DNA of 64,000 nt from an uncultured Hyphomonadaceae bacterium (GCA_913057945.1 CAJXOF010000015.1:1-64000), one strand, 5' to 3'. Shown: positions 37,103 through 48,110, numbered from the stretch's first letter. The notes: a model not told the origin generated them from the sequence alone. Program-made: numbers and translations.

Positions 37103-38302
37103 ATGCTCGAAGGTATCAAGGTCGTGGAATATGCGACCTATATGGCGGCGCCCGGCGCAGGATCGATCTTGAGTGACTGGGGCGCTGATGTTGTGAAAAT
37201 TGAGCCGCCCGGAGGCGATCCGATCCGTTTGTTCTTCAAGACGATCGGGACAGACATTTCCGACAATCCCGTGTTTGATTTCGACAATCGCGGCAAGAAA
37301 TCCATTGTGATCGACACGTCAAAGCCCGAAGGGCAGGAACTGGTGCGCAAGCTGGTTGCTGATGCCGACGTATTCCTGACAAATGTTCGGCCGGGCGGTC
37401 TCGAGCGCTCCGGTCTCGATTATGACAGCCTAAAAGCCACAAATCCAAAGCTCGTCTACTGCTCGCTGACAGGCTACGGCCTGCAGGGTCCGGATGCGAA
37501 CCGGCCCGGCTTTGATATTGCGAGCTTCTGGAGCCGCACGGGCGTCGCGCGCCTGACCGTGCCCAAAGGCGAAGATTTGTTTGCCAATCGCACCGCTTTT
37601 GGAGACCATACGACGTCCATGTCGGCTGCCGCGGGAATTTGCGCGGCGCTGGTGGAAGCTGGGCGGACAGGCAAGGGGCGTCTCGTTGAAGCCTCACTCT
37701 TTCGCGCCGGTCTTTATGCCCTTGGGTCGGATTTTGCGATTCAGCTATTCTTCGACCGGGTCGCTTCCACGAAGTCCCGGCATGAGCAAAATGTTCCGAT
37801 CACGAATTTCTTCGAGACCAAGGATGGGAGCTGGTTCTGTCTTGTGTCGCGCCAAGGTGAAGTTGACTGGGGGCCGATCTGCCGCGCCATCGGCCGGGAG
37901 GAGCTGATCGAGGATGAGCGGTTCACATCTGCCAAGGCACGGCGGAAGAACAATGCAGAAGTCGTCGATATCCTCGATGAAGGCTTTGCCAAATTCGACA
38001 AGGTGGAAATGGCCAAGCGCCTGGATGCCGAATCCCTTGCCTGGGCACCGGTTCAGACTCTGGCGGAGGTCGCCAAGGATCCCCAGGCCCTCGCGGCCGG
38101 CGCCATAGTCCAGACGCCGAGCGCGAAGGGCGATGGCTCGACCTATGCGTCGCCTGCTTCACCCGTGAGATTTCCAGGCGCGGACGACGGACCGAAAGGC
38201 CCCTCGCCCGCCTTGGGCCAACACACACGGGACGTGCTTGATAACCTCGGCCTCTCAGCCGACGCCATCGAGAGTCTTTATACAGAGGGTGTCGTTTCCT
38301 AA
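37103..38302 (+). CDS. CaiB/BaiF-family CoA transferase
   Basis: 399 aa from the ATG at 37103 behind an AGGAGG site; the open frame upstream is spurious. Class III CoA transferase: N-terminal LEGIKVVEYATYMAAPGAGSILSDWGADVVKIEPP and catalytic aspartate D168 in FGDHTTSM. It is clearly of the transferase rather than racemase type. The CoA donor and acceptor are unknown. It faces an enoyl-CoA hydratase-like gene tail to tail, with their stop codons overlapping by four bases, which hints at but does not prove a shared acyl-CoA pathway. Confidence 0.9.
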   Translation: MLEGIKVVEYATYMAAPGAGSILSDWGADVVKIEPPGGDPIRLFFKTIGTDISDNPVFDFDNRGKKSIVIDTSKPEGQELVRKLVADADVFLTNVRPGGLERSGLDYDSLKATNPKLVYCSLTGYGLQGPDANRPGFDIASFWSRTGVARLTVPKGEDLFANRTAFGDHTTSMSAAAGICAALVEAGRTGKGRLVEASLFRAGLYALGSDFAIQLFFDRVASTKSRHEQNVPITNFFETKDGSWFCLVSRQGEVDWGPICRAIGREELIEDERFTSAKARRKNNAEVVDILDEGFAKFDKVEMAKRLDAESLAWAPVQTLAEVAKDPQALAAGAIVQTPSAKGDGSTYASPASPVRFPGADDGPKGPSPALGQHTRDVLDNLGLSADAIESLYTEGVVS

Positions 38303-39096
38303 CGGCCCTTGAAGTCCGGCGTGCGCTTTTCAAGAATGGCGTTGACGCCTTCCATATGATCCTCGGTCTTGTGCATGAGGGCCTGGGAGGCGGCGGACAT
38401 TTCCATAATGGTCTCGTAGGACGCATTGGCACCGTGTCGCATCAGGGTCTTCGCCAGGCGCAGGGCTTGCGGGGGCTGGGCAGCGATCTGTTCTGCGAGC
38501 GCCATGGCTTCCTCCATGAGCGCGTCACCCGGCACGACCTTGGATACGAGGCCCCATTCCTCAGCGGTGGCCGCGTCGATGACCTTGCCGGTAAACAGGA
38601 GCTCGGCTGCGCGGGACGACCCGATCAGGCGCGGCAACAACCATGCGCCACCATCGCCTGGGATCAGGCCCAGCTTGAGGAAAGTCACGCCCATCTTCGC
38701 CTTGTCCGAGGCAATGCGTATGTCGGCCATGCAGGCCACATCACAGCCAAGGCCAATCGCAGCGCCGTTGACAGCGGCGATCATGGGAACTTCCAGATTA
38801 TAGAGTGACTTGACGATCATGTGGATGTTGCGGCGATAGCCTTCGCGGATATCGTGGGGCGCGCCACCGAATGCCCCAGTGCCTTCCTTCATGGCCTTCA
38901 CATCGCCGCCAGCTGAGAACGCCCGACCCGCACCGGTCAAGATCACGCAACGAATGCTGGGATCGGCCACGATCTCGTTACAGGCTGCTGCAATGGCGAC
39001 GCCGTCGCCCTCGGCGCCCAGCGCATTCAAGCTGTCAGGGCGGTTTAGCGTCAGGATCATGATGGATCCGCGCTTCTCTGTGGTCACGATCGACAT
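38299..39096 (-). CDS. enoyl-CoA hydratase/isomerase (crotonase) family protein
   Basis: 265 aa. Crotonase fold with the first oxyanion-hole segment AFSAGGDVKAM and the second GAAIGLGCDVACMADIRIA. The two glutamates of true enoyl-CoA hydratase are not both present: the first position is Asp (GLGCD) and the second, in KMGVTFLKLGLIPGDGGAWLLPRL, is not Glu. A different reaction within the superfamily (isomerase, hydrolase or dehalogenase type) is therefore possible. Fatty-acid or aromatic catabolism is the likely setting. Confidence 0.85.
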   Translation of the reverse strand: MSIVTTEKRGSIMILTLNRPDSLNALGAEGDGVAIAAACNEIVADPSIRCVILTGAGRAFSAGGDVKAMKEGTGAFGGAPHDIREGYRRNIHMIVKSLYNLEVPMIAAVNGAAIGLGCDVACMADIRIASDKAKMGVTFLKLGLIPGDGGAWLLPRLIGSSRAAELLFTGKVIDAATAEEWGLVSKVVPGDALMEEAMALAEQIAAQPPQALRLAKTLMRHGANASYETIMEMSAASQALMHKTEDHMEGVNAILEKRTPDFKGR

Positions 39097-39206
39097 GTCT
39101 GGAAATCCTCCGTTTCTTCTTCCGGCCTTGCTGGCAGGAGGACATCCAATTGTCCATCCGGCAATCAGCCGCTTACCGCATGGTCAGAGTAAGATTTCAG
39201 AGTGAG

Positions 39207-39291
39207 TGGTGCGGATGAGAGGACTCGAACCTCCACGCCTTGCAGCGCTGGAACCTAAATCCAGTGCGTCTACCAATTCCGCCACATCCGC
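39207..39291 (-). tRNA. tRNA-Leu(TAG)
   Basis: 85 nt with encoded CCA. Acceptor GCGGATG pairs with CATCCGC. Anticodon stem CTGGA/TCCAG encloses TTTAGGT, giving anticodon TAG, which reads CUN codons. A short class II variable arm (CGCTGCAAGGCG) and T-arm GGAGGTTCGAGTCCTC are present. Confidence 0.96.
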
Positions 39292-39301
39292 ATGACGGGT
39301 G

Positions 39302-39330
39302 TTCCTACGCGAGCATTGCGGAGGCTTCAA
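39302..39330 (-). promoter_or_regulatory. candidate promoter of tRNA-Leu
   Basis: On the minus strand a TTGAAG box and a TAGGAA box are separated by 17 bases, with the downstream box ending about 10 bases before the mature tRNA 5' end. The match to a housekeeping sigma-70 promoter is fair, and the position suits a tRNA gene. Confidence 0.4.
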
Positions 39331-39356
39331 CACCAAACGGGACGGAGGCTGCGAAT

Positions 39357-40799
39357 TTAGCGGTGCTCGCCGTGCAGTGCGCTCAGGATGTCGGGCAACT
39401 GGGCTTCGAGGTCTTCAGAGATCAGTCCCGCGCCGACGCGCCTGCCTGCTTCGCCGTGCAACCAGCTAGCCATGGCGGCGGCGGTGAACGTGTCCACGCC
39501 CTGGGCCATCAGTCCGCCGGCAATGCCAGCCAGGACGTCGCCGGAGCCTGCCGTTGCGAGCCAGCGCGTGGCATGTGTGTTCACGATGGCCATGCCATCT
39601 GGTTTCGCAATCACGGTGTCGGGGCCTTTGAGCAGAACCACACATCCGGCCATCTGGGCGGCCTTGCGCGTCGCTTCCACCTTGTTCACTTCAGTGTCGA
39701 GCAGGTCGCCGAAAATACGCTTGAACTCGCCGACATGCGGAGTGATCAGATCGTCGGTCCGCAATTGCTTGTACAAGGCGTTCTGGTCATCCGCGAACAC
39801 AGTCAGTGCGTCAGCGTCCAATACGGCTTTTGCGGCGGTGGACAGAAGGCATTCCACGTTCTTCCGCGTGCCCGTATTGATCCCGGCGGCGGGTCCGAGG
39901 ATTACAGTGCTCGCCGATTCTATGGTTTCGCGAATCTGTTCGGCATTCGCCACTTCCTTCAGCATGATCGCGGTCAAATGGCTCGCATTTATTGCAATAG
40001 CGTCCGGCGGTGACAACAGAGTGACAAGACCCGCTCCGGCTCGCAAACCTGCGCGGCCGGCCAATCGTGCAGCGCCCGTCGAGGCTGCATTTCCGCTTAC
40101 AACAGCAAGATGACCCCGGGCGTGCTTGTGACTGCCCTGCCCCGGTTGCGGTAGGTTGCGTCCCCACAGGAGCGGGCTGTTTTCCAGAAGATGGGTTTGA
40201 ACCGGCACACCGATATCGGCCACTAAGACGTCGCCGCAATAGGCTGCGCCGGGCAACAGGACATGCGCCGGTCGCAAGGCGGCAAAGGTGATGGTCCCCT
40301 CGGCCCGGAAGCATGGTCCGAGCGGTTTGGCCGACTCGCCATCAATGCCGGAGGGCACATCAATCGACACGACGCGCCCGCCACGCTCGGCCAATTTCGC
40401 CGCTATGCCGTCGAGCGGCCGGGCCAGGCCGCCCCCAAACAATGCATCCAGTACAATGTCGTGCGGCGCCTCAAGCGCAGTCTCTAGCGGCTTGATCTCA
40501 CCATCCCATTCGGCCGCTGCCTTGGCCGCATCACCAGTCAGGGCATCCTTGCCCACAAGACAGAAAACCTCCACCTCACGCCAGAGCTTTGCGAGCTTTG
40601 CCGCGGCGATAAAGCCGTCCCCGCCATTACCGCCAGGCCCACACAGAACCTGGATTCGGCCTTCCGGCCATTTGGCATGAACGAATTCAGCAACCGCGTT
40701 TCCGGCCCGTTGCATGAGGTCGAAACTGTCAGTGCCTTTGGAAAAAAGGTCTGCTTCCGCAGCCCGCATTTCCTGCGGAGTAAGAATAGGTCTGCCCAT
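39357..40799 (-). CDS. nnr: bifunctional NAD(P)HX epimerase/dehydratase
   Basis: 480 aa, the length of fused Nnr. The N-terminal YjeF epimerase domain (about 1-210) has VLCGPGGNGGDGFIAA and FGGGLARPLDG. The C-terminal ADP/ATP-dependent NAD(P)HX dehydratase domain (about 220-480) has GHLAVVSGNAASTGAARLAGRAGLRAGAGLVT, LDADAL, TPHVGEFKRI and the nucleotide-binding ATAGSGDVLAGIAGGLMAQG. Repairs hydrated NADH and NADPH. In alphaproteobacteria nnr often follows glnB-glnA; here it lies on the other side of a phosphatase gene, facing away. Confidence 0.95.
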   Translation of the reverse strand: MGRPILTPQEMRAAEADLFSKGTDSFDLMQRAGNAVAEFVHAKWPEGRIQVLCGPGGNGGDGFIAAAKLAKLWREVEVFCLVGKDALTGDAAKAAAEWDGEIKPLETALEAPHDIVLDALFGGGLARPLDGIAAKLAERGGRVVSIDVPSGIDGESAKPLGPCFRAEGTITFAALRPAHVLLPGAAYCGDVLVADIGVPVQTHLLENSPLLWGRNLPQPGQGSHKHARGHLAVVSGNAASTGAARLAGRAGLRAGAGLVTLLSPPDAIAINASHLTAIMLKEVANAEQIRETIESASTVILGPAAGINTGTRKNVECLLSTAAKAVLDADALTVFADDQNALYKQLRTDDLITPHVGEFKRIFGDLLDTEVNKVEATRKAAQMAGCVVLLKGPDTVIAKPDGMAIVNTHATRWLATAGSGDVLAGIAGGLMAQGVDTFTAAAMASWLHGEAGRRVGAGLISEDLEAQLPDILSALHGEHR

Positions 40800-40808
40800 G
40801 GATGAATC

Positions 40809-41348
40809 TCATAGCACGCGGGTTTCGGATTCGCTGCCCAGTCGCTGAACTTTCAGGCCATCGGCGCTGCGTTCCAGCAACGTTACAGAACAATAGGTCG
40901 GCCGGAAGACGAGCGTCTCGGCCCGCTGCTGCAGCTTGCTGACCACGGCGTTGATCGCCACGAAATGCGTGAACACGACCGTATTGTCCGGCAGCCTTTC
41001 CAGGCTGGCAATCATGGCATCGCGCCAGACGGTGTGAGTGCTGGCCTCGTATTCCCAGGTGCCCGCCATGAAGTCCTGAAGCCATGCGACCCGGTCAGTG
41101 ATTCCCTCCGGAGTCGCGATTTCGGAAACGTCTTCCATAATGGTGGCGGAAAGACCGAGCCGTGCCTCCAATGGACGCGCCGTTTCCCGGCATCGCTGCA
41201 TGGGACTGCTGATGATGCGACCGATACCCAGAGCCTCGAGATTGGCGGCGACCGACTCAGCCTGGCGCTGGCCCAAATCGCTCAGGCCTGGGTTCGGATG
41301 GCTGCCCCAACTGGCGGCAGCTTCCCCGTGACGAACAAGATATAGCAT
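40809..41348 (-). CDS. SixA-like histidine phosphatase
   Basis: 179 aa from the ATG at 41348; a longer open frame upstream is not protein-like. Histidine phosphatase superfamily: the LVRHGEA opening supplies the phospho-accepting His, R-x-x-x-T appears as QRCRETARPL, and the second catalytic His is in VFTHFVAINAVVS. Small members like SixA dephosphorylate phosphohistidine proteins such as HPt domains or PTS NPr; the substrate here is undetermined. Nine bases separate it from nnr downstream. Confidence 0.85.
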   Translation of the reverse strand: MLYLVRHGEAAASWGSHPNPGLSDLGQRQAESVAANLEALGIGRIISSPMQRCRETARPLEARLGLSATIMEDVSEIATPEGITDRVAWLQDFMAGTWEYEASTHTVWRDAMIASLERLPDNTVVFTHFVAINAVVSKLQQRAETLVFRPTYCSVTLLERSADGLKVQRLGSESETRVL

Positions 41349-42058
<710 letters not shown>

Positions 42059-42116
42059 GCGGCACGTCGCAGAATACAAAAAACCTTAGAAGCTGTTTAC
42101 TGGAGGGCAAATTCCA

Positions 42117-43520
42117 ATGGCCGATAACCTGCTGAAACTCATGAAGGATGAGGACGTCCAATACGTCGACCTTCGCTTCACCGACCCTCGCGGGAAGATG
42201 CAGCATGTTTCTTTCCACAAGAACATGGTTGAAGACGATTTCTTCACCGAAGGCCAGATGTTTGATGGCTCATCCGTTGCGGGCTGGAAGGCGATCAACG
42301 AGTCCGACATGGTGCTGATGCCTGACACCAGCACGGCCATGATTGACCCGTTCTTTCAGCAGACCACGCTGGCGGTGATGTGTGACATCCTGGACCCTAT
42401 CACGGGCCAGGCTTACAATCGCGACCCACGCACGACGGCCAAGAAGGCCGAAGCCTATGTGAAGTCGAGCGGCGTGGGTGACACAGTGTTCTTCGGACCT
42501 GAAGCCGAGTTCTTCGTGTTCGATGACGTGCGTTGGTCCACCGAGCCTCACAAGACCGGATACAGCTTCGATTCCACCGAACTGCCGATCAACACCGACA
42601 AGGAATACCCGATGGGCAATATGGGCCACCGCCCTGGCCCGAAGGGCGGCTATTTCCCGGTTCCTCCGGTGGATTCCGAGCAGGACATGCGCTCCGAGAT
42701 GCTCTCCGTTATGGCTGACATCGGCCTTGATCCGGAAAAGCATCACCACGAAGTGGCACCAGCCCAGCACGAACTCGGGCTGAAATTCTCGACGCTGACC
42801 ACGATGGCTGACCGCCTGCAGCTTTACAAATATGTGATCCACAATGTGGCCGCATCCTATGGCAAAACGGCAACCTTCATGCCCAAGCCGATGTTTGCAG
42901 ACAATGGTTCCGGCATGCACGTCCACCAGTCCATCTGGTCGAATGGCAGCCCGCTCTTCGCAGGCGACCAGTATGCTGGCCTGTCTGAGACATGCCTTTA
43001 TTATATCGGCGGCGTCATCAAGCACGCTCGCGCACTGAACGCCCTGACCAACCCGTCGACGAACAGCTACAAGCGCCTCGTTCCGGGCTATGAAGCGCCC
43101 GTCATGCTCGCCTATTCTGCGCGCAACCGGTCCGCATCGATCCGGATTCCGTTCGGTTCCAACCCGAAGGCCAAGCGCATCGAAACGCGCTTCCCGGACC
43201 CGACGGCCAACCCATACCTTGCCTTCGCAGCCCTGCTCATGGCTGGCCTCGACGGCATCGAAAACAAGATCCATCCGGGCGATGCCATGGACAAGGACCT
43301 CTACGATCTGCCGCCTGAAGAGGCGAAATCGATCCCGCAAGTGTGCGGCTCACTGCGAGAAGCGCTTGCAGCGCTCGATGCAGACCGTAAGTTCCTTACC
43401 AAGGGCGGCGTGTTCGATGACGATCAGATCGATGCTTATATCGAGCTGAAAATGGAAGAGAACATGCGCTATGAACTCCACCCCCATCCGGTGGAATTCG
43501 ACATGTACTACAAGGTGTAG
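42117..43520 (+). CDS. glnA: glutamine synthetase type I
   Basis: 467 aa. Ammonia assimilation: glutamate + NH3 + ATP to glutamine. Motifs in order: [17 protein letters not shown], metal-site [62 protein letters not shown], and [10 protein letters not shown]. Adenylylation tyrosine Y396 is in [10 protein letters not shown], so this is the GlnE-regulated GSI-beta type. An AT-rich leader with a CTGGAGGG ribosome binding site precedes it. A strong terminator follows. Confidence 0.98.
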   Translation: MADNLLKLMKDEDVQYVDLRFTDPRGKMQHVSFHKNMVEDDFFTEGQMFDGSSVAGWKAINESDMVLMPDTSTAMIDPFFQQTTLAVMCDILDPITGQAYNRDPRTTAKKAEAYVKSSGVGDTVFFGPEAEFFVFDDVRWSTEPHKTGYSFDSTELPINTDKEYPMGNMGHRPGPKGGYFPVPPVDSEQDMRSEMLSVMADIGLDPEKHHHEVAPAQHELGLKFSTLTTMADRLQLYKYVIHNVAASYGKTATFMPKPMFADNGSGMHVHQSIWSNGSPLFAGDQYAGLSETCLYYIGGVIKHARALNALTNPSTNSYKRLVPGYEAPVMLAYSARNRSASIRIPFGSNPKAKRIETRFPDPTANPYLAFAALLMAGLDGIENKIHPGDAMDKDLYDLPPEEAKSIPQVCGSLREALAALDADRKFLTKGGVFDDDQIDAYIELKMEENMRYELHPHPVEFDMYYKV

Positions 43521-43552
43521 GGGCCTGTTCTCTCTCTCCTCTAATCCTTGTA

Positions 43553-43586
43553 GAGGCCGGTATCGCAAGGTACCGGCCTCTTCTTT
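43553..43586 (+). terminator. Rho-independent terminator of glnBA
   Basis: GAGGCCGGTA / TACCGGCCTC, a perfect 10-bp stem with an 8-base loop followed by TTCTTT, 32 bases after the glnA stop. Confidence 0.88.
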
Positions 43587-43712
43587 ATCCGGCTTTGGAA
43601 TCTCACAGAAAACCGAACCACACTCGGCAGAAGAGCCACGAGCGGCTTCCGAACGTCCAGGACTGGGCCTATAGCTGCTTTTTCCTTGGTATCAATTGTT
43701 CAGATCTGAAAT

Positions 43713-43743
43713 CAAAAACGCCCCGACCATTTGGACGGGGCGT
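43713..43743 (-). terminator. Rho-independent terminator of clpX
   Basis: On the minus strand ACGCCCCG pairs with CGGGGCGT (with a further CC/GG pair inside), followed by TTTTTG. It ends the clpX transcript, 25 bases after its stop. Confidence 0.9.
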
Positions 43744-43767
43744 CTGAATATTGGATCTGTATTGAAG

Positions 43768-45030
43768 TCAGCCCGCTTCAGGCTGACTTTTCTTGGCGTG
43801 GACGTAGAGCGGCTCGGCATTGCCCTCCACCACTTCGCCATTGATCACGACCTCTTCCACACCGCGCAGGTTTGGCAGTTCGAACATCGTGTCGAGCAGA
43901 ATGCCCTCCATGATCGACCGCAGCCCGCGCGCCCCGGTTTTCCGGGCAATGGCCCGTCGTGCAACAGCGATCAGAGCCTCTGGCGTGAAGTTCAATTCGA
44001 CACTCTCCATGTCGAAGAGCTTCTGGTACTGTTTCAGCAGAGCGTTCTTCGGCTCCGTGAGAATCTTGATCAGGGCTTCCTCGTCGAGGTCTTCGAGCGT
44101 CGCAATGACAGGCAGGCGCCCGATGAATTCCGGGATGAGGCCGAAGCGCTGAAGGTCTTCCGGCTCTGTATTGCGCAGGATTTCGCCCACGCCGCGCTCT
44201 TCCGATTCCTTGAGCGAAGCACCGAAGCCGATCGAAGCCCCCTCGCCCCGTGAGGCGATGATCTTGTCGAGGCCGGCAAAGGCTCCGCCACAGATGAACA
44301 GGATATTGGTCGTATCCACTTGCAGAAATTCCTGCTGTGGATGCTTACGCCCGCCCTGAGGCGGCACAGCAGCGACCGTGCCTTCCATGATCTTGAGAAG
44401 CGCCTGCTGGACGCCTTCTCCAGAAACATCACGCGTAATGGACGGATTGTCGGACTTGCGGGAGATTTTGTCGATTTCGTCGATATAGACGATGCCGCGC
44501 TGGGCGCGTTCAACATTGTAATCGGCCGACTGAAGCAACTTCAGGACAATGTTCTCAACATCCTCACCAACATAGCCAGCTTCAGTGAGCGTGGTCGCGT
44601 CCGCCATGGTGAACGGCACGTCGAGAATGCGGGCCAATGTCTGCGCAAGAAGTGTCTTCCCGCAACCCGTCGGACCGACGAGGAGGATGTTCGACTTGGA
44701 AAGCTCCACACCATCCGTTTTCCCGGCATGGGACAGGCGTTTGTAATGGTTGTGAACGGCCACAGAGAGAATACGCTTGGCGTGAACCTGGCCAATGACA
44801 TAGTCATCCAGCACATCGCAGATTTCCTGAGGTGTCGGGACGCCTTCACGAGAGCGGACCATGGAGGTCTTGTTCTCTTCGCGAATGATATCCATGCAAA
44901 GTTCAACGCATTCATCACAGATGAACACGGTCGGGCCGGCAATCAGCTTCTTCACTTCATGCTGGCTTTTTCCACAGAACGAACAATAGAGTGTGTTCTT
45001 GGAATCGCCTGAGCCATTTTGTTTAGTCAT
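43768..45030 (-). CDS. clpX: ATP-dependent Clp protease ATP-binding subunit ClpX
   Basis: 420 aa AAA+ unfoldase. N-terminal zinc-binding domain with C16, C19, C38 and C41 (CSFCGK...CDECVELC), Walker A GPTGCGKT, pore loop and Walker B region [14 protein letters not shown], and [10 protein letters not shown] sensor region. Hexamers dock on ClpP and deliver tagged or adaptor-bound substrates; in Caulobacter relatives this includes CtrA. Follows clpP in the same direction with a 126-base gap, so it may have its own promoter. Confidence 0.98.
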   Translation of the reverse strand: MTKQNGSGDSKNTLYCSFCGKSQHEVKKLIAGPTVFICDECVELCMDIIREENKTSMVRSREGVPTPQEICDVLDDYVIGQVHAKRILSVAVHNHYKRLSHAGKTDGVELSKSNILLVGPTGCGKTLLAQTLARILDVPFTMADATTLTEAGYVGEDVENIVLKLLQSADYNVERAQRGIVYIDEIDKISRKSDNPSITRDVSGEGVQQALLKIMEGTVAAVPPQGGRKHPQQEFLQVDTTNILFICGGAFAGLDKIIASRGEGASIGFGASLKESEERGVGEILRNTEPEDLQRFGLIPEFIGRLPVIATLEDLDEEALIKILTEPKNALLKQYQKLFDMESVELNFTPEALIAVARRAIARKTGARGLRSIMEGILLDTMFELPNLRGVEEVVINGEVVEGNAEPLYVHAKKSQPEAG

Positions 45031-45156
45031 GCCGTCCTCAATGCCGGGTAAGGCTTAATTTCGTCTTTAAGACGTCGTGCTCGGTCTACTATTAAGACAA
45101 TAGGGTTATCAACCTGCCCTGCAAGAGGCAGGCCGCACTGACAAGGGAGAGGGTCC

Positions 45157-45780
45157 CTATTTATCATCCTCGGCCGTCCGGCGCTCAAAGACCTTGTCAA
45201 CAATGCCAAATTCCTTGGCTTCTTCTGCGGTCAGGAACGTGTCCCGATCCAGCTTGCGTTCAATTACATCATACTCCTGCCCGGTATGGCGGACATAGAT
45301 ATTGTTCAGTCGTCGCTTCAGCTCGATGATTTCCTCGGCATGGCGCTCAATATCTGTTGCAACGCCAGAGTAGCCGCCCGATGGCTGGTGGAGCATGACG
45401 CGTGCATTTGGCAGCGCGATCCGCATACCCTTTTCACCGGCGGCCAGAAGAAGCGATCCCATAGAGGCCGCCTGGCCGATACATACGGTGGAAATGGGGC
45501 AGCGGATATACTGCATCGTGTCGTAGATCGCGAGGCCGGACGAAACATAGCCGCCCGGGCTGTTGATATACATCGCAATGTCTTTCTTCGGGTTTTCCGA
45601 CTCGAGGAAAAGGAGCTGGGACGTGATCAGCGCTGCCATGCTGTCATCAATGCCACCCGTCACGAAGATGATCCGCTCTTTCAGCAGGCGCGAGAAAATA
45701 TCGAAAGCTCGCTCGCCGCGGCTCGTCTGCTCCACGACCATGGGAACAAGGTTGAGCGCTGTCTGGAAAGAAGTCGTCAT
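45157..45780 (-). CDS. clpP: ATP-dependent Clp protease proteolytic subunit
   Basis: 207 aa. Catalytic triad S106 (GQAASMGS), H131 (MLHQPSGG) and D180 (LDRDTFLT). The N-terminus [23 protein letters not shown] and the INSPGG oxyanion strand are typical. Forms the double-ring peptidase for ClpX (and ClpA). tig, the common upstream neighbour of clpP, is not present; instead an alpha/beta-hydrolase gene lies 112 bases upstream on the same strand. Confidence 0.98.
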   Translation of the reverse strand: MTTSFQTALNLVPMVVEQTSRGERAFDIFSRLLKERIIFVTGGIDDSMAALITSQLLFLESENPKKDIAMYINSPGGYVSSGLAIYDTMQYIRCPISTVCIGQAASMGSLLLAAGEKGMRIALPNARVMLHQPSGGYSGVATDIERHAEEIIELKRRLNNIYVRHTGQEYDVIERKLDRDTFLTAEEAKEFGIVDKVFERRTAEDDK

Positions 45781-45892
45781 GAATCGTGCCTTGATGGTTT
45801 CTCGAAGGAATCTTTACTGCACAGGAGTGGCAGAGAGACGTATATTTGTCCACGTATCCCTCACTGCAAGAGGTATTCCGCTGTGGAAACAG

Positions 45893-46966
45893 TTAGCGAA
45901 ATGGCCACTCAGGGGAACCACTCGGGTATTCGGCATCAGGATCGCGCATGAAAGCGAGATAATCGGCATGCACGTTTTCGGCCTGAAGGTCGCGCAGGAG
46001 CATGTGATAGCCTTGCGGATAGTACACTGTCCGAACCTGAGGCGGCAGAATTCTGGCCGTCCGTTTCATGCCATTCGGGGGGATGACGTAGTCATTGGCA
46101 CCGTAGGAAATTAGCACCGGCAAATCGGCAGGAAGGTTCCCTGCCCTGTCATGGGCTGTCTCCATCAATGAGACCACACCATACACTTGGTCGATTCTGT
46201 TTTCGCGCAGCATGAGCGGGTTGGCCCAGGTTTCCCGGAGCATGTCGATATTGTCGCTGGGTTCAATCCGGACGAAACGGGCCGGAGGCCGAACGATCCA
46301 TCCGGGATTGGTGTGGGCCGACATCCAGAGGCTTGCTCGGTAAAGCGGGTTCATGGCACCCCAGCCACGCAGGCCGGGCCCGGATGCGATCAGCCGGTCC
46401 GCGTCTGGCGGGGCGTCCGATCCAAACGCCGATATCGCCACGGCAGCCCCCATCGAAATGCCGACAACAGTGAGAGTTGCGTTCGGGTGTCTGCGGCGCG
46501 CCACCGCAACCGCCGTGCGCAAATCTTCGCGCATCAGTTCCTCATCCGGCCAAAGCCCCCTGCCCGGGGACCGGCCAAAGCCTCTTTGATCATAAGCGTA
46601 CGTCGTTACGCCATGGGCCGCCCAATAGGGCGCAGCCATGTGAAACGCATTTGCGAAATCATTCATGCCATGCAGACCCACCACCACATGCTCTGGTTCT
46701 TCTACGCCTTCGGTTGGCCACACTGTCAGACCAAGCTCTGCCCCATCCCTCGCGATGAAAAGATCCCGGTCTGGCAGAAATTGCGGTACCGTCACCTGTG
46801 CGCCGGTCAGCGCCCCTGTCGTCACAGGATGCACACACCCTGAAAGCAGGAATACCGCATAGAACAGGAAGAGCCCGCCAAGCGCCCATGAGCCACGCTG
46901 AGCGAGATGAAAGACTCTCCTTTTTCGACCGATCATTTGTGATTTCGTCAAACCGCGCTTCTCCAA
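45893..46966 (-). CDS. alpha/beta-hydrolase lipoprotein (monoacylglycerol lipase-like)
   Basis: 357 aa. A basic N-terminal leader and a hydrophobic stretch end in lipobox LSGC (about residue 44), suggesting a lipoprotein. An internal ATG at 46936 would shorten the leader. The hydrolase core follows: HGMNDFANAFHMAAPYW oxyanion region, YDQRGFGRSPG, nucleophile elbow GISMGA, an acid in the SYGANDYVIPP segment, and a terminal His in YPQGYHMLLRDL. Resembles lysophospholipase/monoacylglycerol lipase. The substrate is unproven; it probably acts on lipids at the envelope. Confidence 0.85.
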   Translation of the reverse strand: MEKRGLTKSQMIGRKRRVFHLAQRGSWALGGLFLFYAVFLLSGCVHPVTTGALTGAQVTVPQFLPDRDLFIARDGAELGLTVWPTEGVEEPEHVVVGLHGMNDFANAFHMAAPYWAAHGVTTYAYDQRGFGRSPGRGLWPDEELMREDLRTAVAVARRRHPNATLTVVGISMGAAVAISAFGSDAPPDADRLIASGPGLRGWGAMNPLYRASLWMSAHTNPGWIVRPPARFVRIEPSDNIDMLRETWANPLMLRENRIDQVYGVVSLMETAHDRAGNLPADLPVLISYGANDYVIPPNGMKRTARILPPQVRTVYYPQGYHMLLRDLQAENVHADYLAFMRDPDAEYPSGSPEWPFR

Positions 46967-47103
46967 GCCAACGTCGTGTGATTAATTGCTCACTTATGCT
47001 TTTTTTCCAATATCCTGCCGTCTCGGTCAAGCCGGAGTTTCATTGATCGATTTCCTTATGCCTCTGGACAGATCGCCCCATTTGAACGGAAATTAGAAAC
47101 CTC

Positions 47104-48015
47104 ATGGAGGAGGCTAGCGCCGTGCCGATATCCCGTATCATTGAGCCCCGAATGCACGACCTCGGAGGCGGTTTCGTTGTCCGGCGTGTCTTGCCGTTTC
47201 ACGCGCATCGATCTGTTGGGCCGTTCGTATTCTTCGATCATTTTGGTCCTGTGGAATTCGATCCAGGTGCGAGCTTCAATGTTCTTCCGCATCCGCATAT
47301 CGGGTTATCGACTGTGACGTTCCTGTTCGATGGCGCAATCCGGCATCGGGATTCCCTGGGCAATGATCTGGTAATCGAGCCCGATGCGGTCAACTGGATG
47401 ACTGCCGGGCGGGGCATTGTCCATTCCGAGCGTACGCCTGACTCGCATCGCAAACATGGCCAGCTCATGCACGGACTACAGACATGGGTGGCCCTTCCAC
47501 GCGATGAGGAGGATTGCCCGCCGGCCTTTATTCACCACCCTGCCGACACTCTACCCGCCTTCAGTGTGGGCGATGTCAGAGTGAAAGTGCTGGCCGGGTC
47601 CGCCTGGGGGCATAACTCTCCCGTGTCGTTTCCGTGGCCAATCCTGTACCTCGCGCTCGAAGTCGACTCCGAAGCCGATATCATTCTCCCTGCGGAGATG
47701 GCAATTGAACGCGCTTTGTATGTGGTGACAGGACGCGCGCAAATCGGTGACTCTATGGTGACCGAAGGGCGCATGGCTGTGCTGGGGTCCGATTTGGATG
47801 TGACCGTCAAATTGGCTGGAGGCACCAAGGCGATGATCTGCGGGGGAGCCCCTATGGATTCGCCGCGCAAGATGGATTGGAACTTCGTGTCGAGCGACAG
47901 CGCCAAGATTGAACAGGCCAAAGCCGACTGGACGGCGGCCATGAACGGTGGAGGCTCGGCGAGATTTCCCCTTGTTCCGGGGGATGAGGAAGAGTGGATT
48001 CCCATTCCCTCCTGA
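47104..48015 (+). CDS. pirin-family protein
   Basis: 303 aa bicupin. The metal-binding cupin has the HPHIGLSTVTFLFDGAIRHRDSLGN signature and TAGRGIVHSER; opening VVRRVLPFHAHRSVGPFVFFDHFGP is typical. Bacterial pirins have been linked to quercetin dioxygenase activity and, in Serratia, to control of pyruvate dehydrogenase; neither can be asserted here. The 137-base AT-rich region to the divergent hydrolase gene is probably a two-way promoter region. Confidence 0.93.
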   Translation: MEEASAVPISRIIEPRMHDLGGGFVVRRVLPFHAHRSVGPFVFFDHFGPVEFDPGASFNVLPHPHIGLSTVTFLFDGAIRHRDSLGNDLVIEPDAVNWMTAGRGIVHSERTPDSHRKHGQLMHGLQTWVALPRDEEDCPPAFIHHPADTLPAFSVGDVRVKVLAGSAWGHNSPVSFPWPILYLALEVDSEADIILPAEMAIERALYVVTGRAQIGDSMVTEGRMAVLGSDLDVTVKLAGGTKAMICGGAPMDSPRKMDWNFVSSDSAKIEQAKADWTAAMNGGGSARFPLVPGDEEEWIPIPS

Positions 48016-48110
48016 TTTCAGGCACAGAATTCTAGTGACGCCCTTCCTTGCCGATTGGTAAGGCTCGTGCCAGATCATGACCAACCATAGCCTTTGACGG
48101 GAAATACAGA

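Noticed and set aside
45113..45132. CCTGCC/GGCAGG stem after clpP as a terminator
   Set aside because: Six-pair stem with no T-run on the minus strand; too weak.
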